A model generated the notes under the pieces. It did no database searches, was not told the DNA's origin, and saw only the letters and a list, made by a program, of their open reading frames with translations. The position numbers were made by a program, and so were the translations under genes. From Bacillota bacterium (GTDB lineage Bacteria; Bacillota; Clostridia; Acetivibrionales; DTU013), in the NCBI GenBank assembly GCA_023409615.1, contig JAEYRF010000144.1:1-28956 (forward strand): a stretch of 28,956 nt of DNA. Direction: 5' to 3'. Of this stretch, positions 8,357-15,797 are shown piece after piece; within the stretch, counting starts at the first letter, position 1, and each line of letters opens with the position of its first letter.

Positions 8357-10069
8357 ATGAATTTTCAATATATCCCCTACATATGGCCATTGATTGCATC
8401 TTCTGCTATATCATTGTCACTTGGCATATATGCATTGGTAACAAAACGAAATGCAAAGGGTATTACAACATTTGTGCTAAGCATGATGGCTGTAACAATA
8501 TGGTCTTTCGCTAATGCATTGGAAATGTCAGGGGCAGATCTGCCAACAAAAATGTTCTGGGCAAATGTTCAATACTTTGCGTATTGTTACTCTCCGGTTA
8601 CTTTGCTGGCATTATGTTTGGAATTTACCGGACATGAACGGTGGATTCGCAGTAGAAAGTTTCTATTAGTACTAATCATACCAACAATAATAATCTTATT
8701 AGTCTGGACAAACGGATTGCATGGTTTGATGAGGTATGACATGCAGTTGGATTTCAACGGTGAATTTTCAGTCATATCTAAAAAATACGGACCAGCTTTT
8801 TTCATTCATGGCGCATACTCACATTTATTGAATATAATTGCATTGGCGATTCTTATGCGGGCGGTTTTATCAAAAAGCACTATCCATAGAAAGCAGGCTG
8901 CTGCACTGCTAATGGGAGCAAGCTTAATCATATTACCTAATGTACTGTACATTATAGGTATCAGCCCAGTGAAAAGATTTGATATCACACCGGTGTTTTT
9001 TGGCCTTGCGGGCATTATTATTGCATGGGGTATATTTCATTTAAGAATGTTTGATCTGGTTCCTTTGGCAAGGGACACATTGGTTGAGACAATGAATGCC
9101 GGAGTAATGCTTCTTGATTTACAAAACAGGGTACTGGATATAAACCCCGCCTTTGAAAAAATATTAGGGATAACAGATTTAAAGGTATCCACCTGTAGTA
9201 TAGAAGATGTTTGCCATAAGATACCTGATTTAGTTAAGGCTTGTTTAGACATAAATGTTACTTATATTGAGTTTTCAATTAACACAAATGAACAATTACA
9301 AGTCTATGAGGTACAACTTTCTCCTCTTTCAGACAAAAATGGTATACTTATTGGCAGGATTGTAACAGCCTATGAGATAACAGAAAAAAAGAGGGTGCAG
9401 CAGGAATTATTAAAACAGCAGTGGAAGCTTACTGTTATTGAAGAGCGGGAGCGGATGGCAAGAGATCTGCATGATAACCTGGGACAGGTGCTGGGATTCA
9501 TAAACCTTCAGGCACAAGGGATCAGACAGGAGCTTGCTAATGCAAATGTGGATATTGTATCGTGCAGGCTTGACCAACTTGTGAATGCCAGCCAATCAGC
9601 CCATGCTGATATTAGGAAATACATTAGTAATATCAGAAATCCGGAAAATATGAAAACGGATTTTTTAGCAGCTTTAAGAAGTGTACTAAAGAGTTTCGAG
9701 GATCAGACAGGATTATGTGTTGATCTGGATATGTACAGTGGATTTACGGGTGAGGAATTAGAACCGCATATTAGGATTAATGTTCTGTATATTATAAAAG
9801 AAGCACTGAACAATGTCAGAAAACATGCGGAAGCGAAAAATGTGAGCGTTTTATTTTCACTTGAAGAAGGAGAAATATGTGCTGTTATAGAAGATGATGG
9901 AAAGGGCTTTAACACTATGCAAAAGTTCGATACTGCCCAAATAAGCTTTGGATTGGACATCATGAATGAGCGTGCATGTGAAATAGGTGGGCATGTCGAT
10001 ATAAAATCAGTCGTTGGAGAAGGAAGCCGGGTCATGCTGTATATACCGGTTAATGAGGTTAAAAGGTAA
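8357..10069 (+). CDS. 7TM-PAS sensor histidine kinase (NarL/DesK-type HisKA_3)
   Basis: A 570-residue kinase. Residues 1-232 form a 7TM N-terminal sensor of the histidine-kinase N7TM type, with helices near 10-30, 38-55, 70-90, 102-118, 150-170, 180-200 and 212-228. A PAS domain follows at about 236-345 (VMLLDLQNRVLDINPAF; TAYEITEKKRV). The HisKA_3 dimerisation domain carries ERERMARDLHDNLGQ with phospho-acceptor H372. The HATPase domain has KEALNNVRKHA (N-box, 481-491), EDDGKGF (G-box) and FGLDIMNERACEIGG. This is the NarX/LiaS/DesK class, which pairs with LuxR-type regulators, and the next gene is one, 1 bp downstream. The protein is in the cytoplasmic membrane; the signal is unknown, though the neighbours hint at sugar or envelope status. 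The GGAAGAGG before the ATG supports the start. Confidence 0.93.
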   Translation: MNFQYIPYIWPLIASSAISLSLGIYALVTKRNAKGITTFVLSMMAVTIWSFANALEMSGADLPTKMFWANVQYFAYCYSPVTLLALCLEFTGHERWIRSRKFLLVLIIPTIIILLVWTNGLHGLMRYDMQLDFNGEFSVISKKYGPAFFIHGAYSHLLNIIALAILMRAVLSKSTIHRKQAAALLMGASLIILPNVLYIIGISPVKRFDITPVFFGLAGIIIAWGIFHLRMFDLVPLARDTLVETMNAGVMLLDLQNRVLDINPAFEKILGITDLKVSTCSIEDVCHKIPDLVKACLDINVTYIEFSINTNEQLQVYEVQLSPLSDKNGILIGRIVTAYEITEKKRVQQELLKQQWKLTVIEERERMARDLHDNLGQVLGFINLQAQGIRQELANANVDIVSCRLDQLVNASQSAHADIRKYISNIRNPENMKTDFLAALRSVLKSFEDQTGLCVDLDMYSGFTGEELEPHIRINVLYIIKEALNNVRKHAEAKNVSVLFSLEEGEICAVIEDDGKGFNTMQKFDTAQISFGLDIMNERACEIGGHVDIKSVVGEGSRVMLYIPVNEVKR

Positions 10070-10070
10070 A

Positions 10071-10772
10071 ATGGATTCGAAAGTGATGCTGGTAGATGAT
10101 CATCCATTGTTTCTTGAAGGTCTTCAATACCTGCTTGAAACAAATGGAATAAATATTTTAGGTATAGCGAAAAGCGGCACAGAGGCATTGGTAAAAGCTC
10201 GTATATTAAAGCCTGATATAATTTTAATGGACATCAGGATGCCTGAATGCAGTGGATTGGATGCACTCAAACTGATAAATGCTGAAATGCCTGATATTAA
10301 GGTTATCATGCTTACTACTTCTGAAGAGGATGAAGATCTTTTTGATGCGATTCGATATGGGGCTTCAGGATACCTGTTAAAATCATTGGATGTTAAAAGC
10401 CTTATAGGTATGCTTTCGGATCTTGATAATAATGAGACCCCTCTTTCTCCGGGACTTGCCGCCAGACTTCTGAAGGAATTCAGACATAATAATACCTTTG
10501 AGCACTCATCAACGCAGCAGACGTCAGCATGTGAAAAGGGAAGTACCTTAACCATGCGTCAGATGGAGGTGCTTGAAATGGTGGCAAAGGGAATCACATA
10601 TAAAGAGGCGGGAGATGCGCTGGGACTTTCCGAGAGGACTGTAAAATATCACATGGGAAGAATCCTGGAACTTTTACATCTGGAAAACCGCGCACAAGTA
10701 ATCACATTCGCAGCCAGGATGGGTCTTGTTCAAGATACTGAAGATCCTAAAGATCCTGATACTAATAGATAA
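10071..10772 (+). CDS. NarL/FixJ-family response regulator
   Basis: A 233-residue partner of the upstream kinase. The chosen ATG lies one base after the kinase stop (TAAAATG), which suggests translational coupling; an upstream TTG in the same frame would add 19 residues that do not belong to the receiver fold. Receiver domain: VMLVDDHPLF with acidic D9 and D10, phospho-acceptor D54 in ILMDIRMPE, then MLTTSEEDEDLF and GASGYLLKS. C-terminal LuxR-type HTH at about 165-225: TMRQMEVLEMVAKGITYKE, then LGLSERTVKYHM. It should act as a phosphorylation-dependent transcription factor. The gene ends at a hairpin terminator, so kinase and regulator form a complete two-gene operon. Confidence 0.93.
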   Translation: MDSKVMLVDDHPLFLEGLQYLLETNGINILGIAKSGTEALVKARILKPDIILMDIRMPECSGLDALKLINAEMPDIKVIMLTTSEEDEDLFDAIRYGASGYLLKSLDVKSLIGMLSDLDNNETPLSPGLAARLLKEFRHNNTFEHSSTQQTSACEKGSTLTMRQMEVLEMVAKGITYKEAGDALGLSERTVKYHMGRILELLHLENRAQVITFAARMGLVQDTEDPKDPDTNR

Positions 10773-10802
10773 GGTCAGGAGCCTTGCCCCTATCTTGTTT
10801 TT
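10768..10802 (+). terminator. Intrinsic terminator after the two-component operon
   Basis: A 12-position stem (10 pairs, one of them G-U, with two mismatches) begins at GATAAGGTCAGG and closes with CTTGCCCCTATC around a 3-nt loop. It is followed by TTGTTTTT and overlaps the stop codon of the response regulator. Confidence 0.65.
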
Positions 10803-11176
10803 AATCTATGAAAATACTCCGCGCTGTTCTCATGCATTGAGACAAGTGAAAAAAGAGGCATTCTTCCATTGGATTTTTCCGTAAAGGTATTTTCAGCGCT
10901 TCAGCCGCGAAAACAGAAAAAGTGACACAAGCTGCTGCAGCAGATGCAATGAAATAGTTCTTTAGCAGATATATGTCTTATGAATAATGCTATACAATGA
11001 ATAATATAATGCTGTCAATAGTATTTTGATTTTTTACAACCGCATATTCACCCATCAATATGCCATATAATTATCACATTATGGCATTTAACTTTGTCCA
11101 TATATGGATTAAAATTATAGTATGACAAACTCTGGGAAAACTAAATCAAATAATATAAACATAGGGGGAATTATCC
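10803..11176. other. Intergenic region upstream of galT
   Basis: This 374-bp AT-rich spacer holds the galT promoter candidate (11094-11121). It also holds an inverted repeat TGCCATA (11061-11067) / TATGGCA (11080-11086) just upstream, which could be an operator. At 10851-10958 there is a 36-codon stretch without a start, preceded directly by a stop; it ends in an Ala-rich segment (TQAAAADAMK) and could be a gene remnant, but I do not recognise it. Confidence 0.4.
11094..11121 (+). promoter_or_regulatory. Probable galT promoter overlapping a 12-bp palindrome
   Basis: TTGTCC (11094-11099) and TATAGT (11116-11121) are separated by 16 bp, about 55 bp before the galT ATG. The perfect palindrome TCCATATATGGA (11097-11108) overlaps the -35 element and the spacer, where a repressor would be expected to bind. 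The match to the sigma-A consensus is moderate. Confidence 0.45.
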
Positions 11177-12166
11177 ATGGCTGAATTACGCTGGCATCCT
11201 TTGATAAAGGACTGGGTGATGATTGCGTCCCACAGGCAGAACAGGCCGCAAATGCCGAAGGACTGGTGCCCGTTCTGCCCCGGGTCGGGAAAGGTGCCTG
11301 ATCAATATGATGTATATAAATATGATAATGATTTTCCAGCGCTTTTGCAGGACCCGCCTGTGCCGGATGATGTAGCTACCAACTTTTACAAGATGTCTGA
11401 GTCCTACGGCAAATGCGAAGTGATATTATATTCTCCCGAGCATACATCCTCATTACATGAATTCTCTACTGAGCATATTGTTAAAATTATCGACCTGTGG
11501 ACAGAGCGTTTCACTGAATTGAAAAAGGATGATAAGATCAAATATATTTTCATTTTCGAAAACAGGGGTGAGATGGTAGGAGTCACAATGCCCCATCCCC
11601 ATGGCCAAATATACGGTTACCCTTTTATACCCAAGAAACTGGAACTGGAGCTTACAGCCTGCAGGGAGCACCATGAAGAAAACAAGACCTGCCTGATCTG
11701 TGATATGATTAAGGACGAATCAAGGTCGGGCGACAGGGTGATATTCGAGAATGAAGATTTTCTTGTCTTCCTGCCGTTTTTTACTGAATATCCTTATGGA
11801 ATGTATATTGCAAGCAAAGGCCACAAGCAAAATCTGACTCAGTTCAGTGAACGTGAAAAAGTTAATCTGGCTAAGGCGCTTAAGGAAACTACAGGGACGC
11901 TGGATTCACTTTTTGGCTTCCCGTTCCCATATATGATGTGCATGCATCAGGAGCCGGTAAACAGCGGTAATACAAGTGAATATTATCATTTCCACATAGA
12001 ATTCTTTCCGCCGATGCGCTCCGATAACAAACAGAAATTCAATGCATCAAGCGAAACAGGCGCTTGGGCACATGCAAATCCGACAAAACCGGAAGAAAAG
12101 GCGGAGGAATTGCGGCAGGCACATGAGAGGTTTCTGGAAAGTATGAAGACCGGAAATAGTGATTAA
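11177..12166 (+). CDS. galT: Galactose-1-phosphate uridylyltransferase
   Basis: A 329-residue class I GalT of the HIT superfamily, preceded by ATAGGGGG. It transfers UMP between UDP-glucose and galactose-1-phosphate in the Leloir pathway. Diagnostic features are CPFCPG (31-36), which contributes cysteines to the structural zinc site, and the active-site triad MPHPHGQIYGYPFIP with HPH at 140-142, where H142 is the expected nucleophile that becomes uridylylated. A second half with CLICD and YYHFHIEFFPP matches the C-terminal HIT-like domain. This is the HIT-type GalT, not the GalT2 type common in lactic acid bacteria. galK starts 85 bp downstream on the same strand, a galT-galK order that fits co-expression. 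No galE is present in the window. Confidence 0.95.
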   Translation: MAELRWHPLIKDWVMIASHRQNRPQMPKDWCPFCPGSGKVPDQYDVYKYDNDFPALLQDPPVPDDVATNFYKMSESYGKCEVILYSPEHTSSLHEFSTEHIVKIIDLWTERFTELKKDDKIKYIFIFENRGEMVGVTMPHPHGQIYGYPFIPKKLELELTACREHHEENKTCLICDMIKDESRSGDRVIFENEDFLVFLPFFTEYPYGMYIASKGHKQNLTQFSEREKVNLAKALKETTGTLDSLFGFPFPYMMCMHQEPVNSGNTSEYYHFHIEFFPPMRSDNKQKFNASSETGAWAHANPTKPEEKAEELRQAHERFLESMKTGNSD

Positions 12167-12250
12167 TACAGCACAAGTGTAAGCATCTGAAATAATTGCT
12201 TCAGTGTAAGTGTGAGAGAGGTTACGGAAAGCAACGAAGGGGGATCGTAT

Positions 12251-13438
12251 ATGACAATTTATGAACTGAAGAAGCGCTTTATTGAGATTTATCATGGACA
12301 TGAGGATGGGATACGGGTATTTTCATCCCCGGGAAGAGTCAACCTGATCGGAGAGCATACTGACTATAATGGAGGCTATGTATTCCCGGCAGCTCTTACA
12401 TTAAGCTCAACCATTATTGCCAGAGCCCGGGATGATAGAATGATAAACCTGATCGCCACGGATCTAGGCATTCAGGTCCAGGGTTCACTGGACAAACTGG
12501 AACAATATAAGTCATTAAAATGGGGCAATTATCAGATGGGTGTTGCAGATGAACTGCAGAAGGCAGGATATAAGCTTACAGGTTGTGACCTGCTCTATCA
12601 TGATACTGTACCGCTTGGTGCAGGGCTTTCCTCATCGGCTGCTATAGAGGTTGCAACAGCGATCACATTAGTTGCTCTGGGAAATGAAGCCCATGGCCTG
12701 AATCAGTCAATGGATATGGTTGAGATGGCATTGATCAGTCAGAAGGCCGAGAATAATTATGTTGGTGTCAACTGCGGGATCATGGATCAGTTCGCTTCTG
12801 CCATGGGTAAGGCTAATCATGCAATATTCCTGAATTGCAGGGATCTGAGCTATCAACATGTACCTCTGAATATTAAAGGTTATAGGATTGTTATTGCAAA
12901 TACGAATAAAAAACGCGGTCTTGCTGATTCCAAGTATAACGAGAGAAGGAGCCAGTGTGACGAGGCCTATTCAATACTGAAAAAATTCATTCCTAATGCC
13001 ACGTGCTTGGGGGAGATTTTAATGCAGCAATTCAATCAGTATAAGCACGAGATCAAAGATGGTGTGATCAGAAATAGGGCAGAGCATGTTATTGCAGAGG
13101 ACGATAGGGTTCTCAAATCGGTTGAGGCATTAAGTAATGATGATATAGCACTGTTTGGAAGGTTGATGATTGAATCCCATAATTCACTCAGAGATCTATA
13201 CGAAGTGACAGGTGCAGAGCTGGATACGCTTGTTGAGGAGGCACTGAAGATCGAGGGGGTTGCCGGGTCCAGAATGACCGGAGCAGGCTTTGGTGGATGC
13301 ACTGTAAGTATTGTGAGGGAGGATGCAGTGGACCGGTTTATGGAACAAGTCGGAAAAGCGTACACACAAGCAACAGGACTGATACCCAAATTCTATGTAT
13401 CAGAAGTCGGAGATGGCGGAAGAGAAATCACAGAGTAA
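12251..13438 (+). CDS. galK: Galactokinase
   Basis: A 395-residue GHMP-family kinase that phosphorylates alpha-D-galactose to galactose-1-phosphate with ATP. The ATG at 12251 is chosen because GAAGGGGG sits 6 bp upstream; a GTG at 12212 would add 13 residues with no family match. Signature motifs are SSPGRVNLIGEHTDYNGGY near the N-terminus (galactokinase signature), PLGAGLSSSAAIEVA (ATP-binding GHMP motif), CGIMDQFASAMG containing the catalytic Asp region, and SRMTGAGFGGCTVSIV at the C-terminus. Length is normal for the family (about 380-400). It works with the adjacent galT and probably with the upstream GH4 galactosidase. No T-rich terminator follows; the next 516 bp are non-coding with palindromes. 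Confidence 0.95.
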   Translation: MTIYELKKRFIEIYHGHEDGIRVFSSPGRVNLIGEHTDYNGGYVFPAALTLSSTIIARARDDRMINLIATDLGIQVQGSLDKLEQYKSLKWGNYQMGVADELQKAGYKLTGCDLLYHDTVPLGAGLSSSAAIEVATAITLVALGNEAHGLNQSMDMVEMALISQKAENNYVGVNCGIMDQFASAMGKANHAIFLNCRDLSYQHVPLNIKGYRIVIANTNKKRGLADSKYNERRSQCDEAYSILKKFIPNATCLGEILMQQFNQYKHEIKDGVIRNRAEHVIAEDDRVLKSVEALSNDDIALFGRLMIESHNSLRDLYEVTGAELDTLVEEALKIEGVAGSRMTGAGFGGCTVSIVREDAVDRFMEQVGKAYTQATGLIPKFYVSEVGDGGREITE

Positions 13439-13954
13439 ACTAATTATTTCCGTATACACTCATGGCCTGCTTGCAGGGGTCAGAGGTATAAAAATAGTTA
13501 GCTCCAAAGTCGCTGATTATATATTGTGCATCTTTCTAAATTGTGTCCTAACAGACGCCATGGCGTTTGAGTGTCGTCTTCTAGCCGGTTTTGAGCGGTC
13601 AAAAACGGCTGGAGAATTTATTGATATCTTGTACAAAAAATTGAGTATGGGACAAATAAACAAGGTTTTTCGGTGTTATGTTAACCGTTGGGGGCACTAA
13701 AATGCAGAAGTAAGCTAAAACTCAGTCCCAAAGTCAAAAATTTGTACAGTGAGCTGAGATTAACCCGCCTAAAAGCCGTTTGTAAGTGATAGAAAAAGCT
13801 TACATTGCAAAAAGCATACCTGGATAACATGGATACAGTACTTCGAATATGGTAAAATAATGATAGTATTGAGATACTATCATTATTGTTTATATTGAGA
13901 TATTATCATTATGGTTTGTATTGGGTACTTTACTAAGGCTTCGGAGGAAAGAAC
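13439..13954. other. Non-coding region with palindromes after galK
   Basis: This 516-bp spacer has no convincing gene. It contains CCTGCTTGCAGG near 13468, a perfect 12-bp palindrome ACGCCATGGCGT (13555-13566), a 15-bp imperfect inverted repeat (13580-13594 with 13599-13613, two mismatches, GCGG loop), and the hairpin and tandem repeat at 13856-13933. An open frame at 13395-13700 overlaps the end of galK and has no family features. Confidence 0.5.
13856..13933 (+). repeat. Perfect 14-bp hairpin merging into a 26-bp tandem repeat
   Basis: AATAATGATAGTAT (13856-13869) and its exact complement (13874-13887) flank a TGAG loop. Starting at 13867, the unit TATTGAGATA... recurs at 13893 and, partly, at 13919, giving an exact 26-bp period. 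The array ends shortly before the GGAGG ribosome binding site of the methyltransferase gene, so it lies in that gene's 5' leader or promoter region. Confidence 0.7.
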
Positions 13955-14818
13955 ATGCTGCTTGCAGATGATTGGAAGGATTATGAAATAATAGATACAG
14001 GCGGAGGAGAAAAGCTTGAGCGTTGGGGCAGTTTTACGCTCAGAAGGCCGGATCCTCAAGCAATATGGCCGGTTACGGGAGATGAAAAGGTCTGGAGGCG
14101 TGCAGATGCGCATTACCACAGGAGCAACAGCGGAGGCGGCAATTGGGAATACATGAGAAAATTGCCATCACAGTGGTCTGTCAATTATGGCGAATTGAAA
14201 TTTCATGTAGAACCTACCGGTTTTAAACATACCGGACTTTTTCCCGAGCAGGCCGTCAATTGGAAATGGATCGAAGAAAAGATTAGAGATGCAGGTCGGA
14301 GAATCAGCGTTCTAAATCTATTTGCATATACCGGTGGAGCCACTGTGGCAGCAGCTCATGCAGGGGCGGAGGTTTGTCATGTGGATGCGTCAAAGGGTAT
14401 GGTGGCAAGGGCTAAGGAAAACCTTTCTCTGTCAGGGCTAGGGGAAAAACCGGTCAGGTTTATTGTGGACGATGTCGTGAAGTTTGTGACTCGGGAGAGC
14501 AGGCGAGGCCGTCAATATGACGCAGTTATAATGGATCCGCCGTCTTACGGAAGAGGCCCAAATGGTGAGCTGTGGAAAATTGAAGATGAGTTGTATGGCT
14601 TGATTAATTTATGCATGGATATATTAACCTCAAAGCCGCTATTTTTCATTGTAAATTCATATACGACAGGTTTGTCTCCCACTGTTATAGGAAATATGCT
14701 CAGACTGTCCATGCAGCGTAAATTTGGCGGCAGGGTCACAGCTGATGAGGTAGGTCTTCCGGTAACGGCAACCGGTCTGATACTGCCGTGCGGTTCAACA
14801 GGCAGGTGGGAAGATTAA
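13955..14818 (+). CDS. Class I SAM-dependent methyltransferase (RlmI/RlmK-like family)
   Basis: A 287-residue protein with GGAGG 9 bp before its ATG. The C-terminal two thirds form a Rossmann methyltransferase: VLNLFAYTGGATVAAA (SAM-binding motif I), EVCHVDASKGMVARAKENL (acidic loop), and VIMDPPSYGRGP (motif IV, DPPSY). FKHTGLFPEQAVNW precedes the SAM fold. This pattern belongs to the COG1092/PF10672 group that includes RlmI-type 23S rRNA methyltransferases, but the N-terminal PUA domain of RlmI is missing and no catalytic cysteine of an m5C enzyme is evident after the DPPSY motif. The RNA substrate is therefore uncertain. The next gene encodes an RNA pseudouridine synthase 96 bp downstream, so the two may form a small RNA-modification operon. 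Confidence 0.82.
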   Translation: MLLADDWKDYEIIDTGGGEKLERWGSFTLRRPDPQAIWPVTGDEKVWRRADAHYHRSNSGGGNWEYMRKLPSQWSVNYGELKFHVEPTGFKHTGLFPEQAVNWKWIEEKIRDAGRRISVLNLFAYTGGATVAAAHAGAEVCHVDASKGMVARAKENLSLSGLGEKPVRFIVDDVVKFVTRESRRGRQYDAVIMDPPSYGRGPNGELWKIEDELYGLINLCMDILTSKPLFFIVNSYTTGLSPTVIGNMLRLSMQRKFGGRVTADEVGLPVTATGLILPCGSTGRWED

Positions 14819-14914
14819 GGGCTAAAGTAGATTCCTTAGAGCGATTACCAAAGAGCGATGTCGATGAAAATGCTGGAGATAGATGCCATATTAAAGAAGA
14901 TCGGATAGCAAAGC

Positions 14915-15637
14915 ATGAGTTTAAAGAAAAAAATCGAGATAGTATATGAGGACAATCATATACTTATTGTTGTCAAACCTCCCAATATGCTGACACAGTC
15001 AGATAGTACCGGTGATGAGGATCTGCTGACGGCGCTGAAGGAGGACATAAAGATCCGGCACAACAAGCCGGGCAATGTTTTTTTGGGACTGGTACATAGG
15101 CTGGATCGTCCCGTTGGTGGTGTTATGGTCTTTGCCAGGACGTCTAAAGCTGCCTCCAGACTTTCAGAGCAGATAAGGACAAGAACATTTAACAAATTCT
15201 ATCTCGCTGTCGTCCATGGCGTACCCGAACAGGCCTCCGGTACGCTTGTGCATTATCTGGCTAAAAATGAGGCAATGAATACAGTAAGTGTGGTCAATTC
15301 CCCAGACCTTGGGAAGATGGCATCTCTGGAATATATGGTGAAGGCATCAAAAAATGGACTCTCACTGCTGCAGATTACGCTGCATACCGGCAGATCACAC
15401 CAAATTCGTGTGCAGATGGCTGCAACCGGCCACCCGCTATATGGAGATCAAAAGTATGGCGCAGCACAGAACAAGCCCGGAATGCAGCTTGCGTTGTGGT
15501 CGGCACAGATCGGTTTCCTGCACCCTACGGTTAGGGAACAGATCTCCTTCACGTCAATGCCTCCGAATGAATATCCATGGAGCATATTTGAACAACGTCA
15601 CAGTCCCCCAATGACGTTGTTCAAACGCCAAACTTAG
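14915..15637 (+). CDS. RluA-family pseudouridine synthase
   Basis: A 240-residue protein without an S4 domain, in the size range of RluA-type single-domain enzymes. It isomerises specific uridines in rRNA or tRNA. The catalytic motif GLVHRLDRPVGGV places the nucleophile D64 in HRLDR. KFYLAVVHG and GRSHQIRVQMAATGHPLYGD (conserved R and the GHP loop) complete the family signature. No strong ribosome binding site precedes the ATG. The usual family end is near EYPWSIF; here about 15 extra residues follow (EQRHSPPMTLFKRQT), and these are encoded by a 14-bp inverted repeat that covers the 3' end of the gene. The tail therefore looks acquired from a repeat element. The target uridine cannot be told from sequence. 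Confidence 0.9.
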   Translation: MSLKKKIEIVYEDNHILIVVKPPNMLTQSDSTGDEDLLTALKEDIKIRHNKPGNVFLGLVHRLDRPVGGVMVFARTSKAASRLSEQIRTRTFNKFYLAVVHGVPEQASGTLVHYLAKNEAMNTVSVVNSPDLGKMASLEYMVKASKNGLSLLQITLHTGRSHQIRVQMAATGHPLYGDQKYGAAQNKPGMQLALWSAQIGFLHPTVREQISFTSMPPNEYPWSIFEQRHSPPMTLFKRQT

Positions 15638-15713
15638 GCGTGGCGTTACGTCCGTGTAGCGTAGGGCGAATTCATTTCGCCCGCAGCGAGGGGGTATGGG
15701 GGCTTGCCCCCAT
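15587..15713 (+). repeat. Cluster of three perfect inverted repeats at and after the rluA-like 3' end
   Basis: First, TTTGAACAACGTCA (15587-15600) pairs exactly with 15612-15625 around an 11-nt loop and lies inside the coding region. Second, GGGCGAA (15664-15670) pairs with TTCGCCC (15676-15682). Third, ATGGGGGC (15696-15703) pairs with GCCCCCAT (15706-15713) around TT. The stretch is much GC-richer than the flanks. No T-run follows, so these are more likely palindromic repeat elements than a simple terminator. Confidence 0.7.
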
Positions 15714-15797
15714 TGGAAATTGAATGATTCAAATGCAATTCAATTGTAATGTACGAAAAATGATGAGGAGTGAGCTTGATGATGAGAAGGAGAATTG

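Noticed and set aside
10014..10070. Upstream TTG start for the response regulator
   Set aside because: It would overlap the kinase gene and add 19 residues before the receiver domain; ATG at 10071 fits the family start.
9703..10188. 161-codon minus-strand open frame across the kinase and regulator junction
   Set aside because: It is antisense to two confident genes and has no family features.
13395..13700. 101-codon plus-strand open frame overlapping the galK end
   Set aside because: It starts inside galK in another frame, has no ribosome binding site and crosses palindromes; composition is not protein-like.
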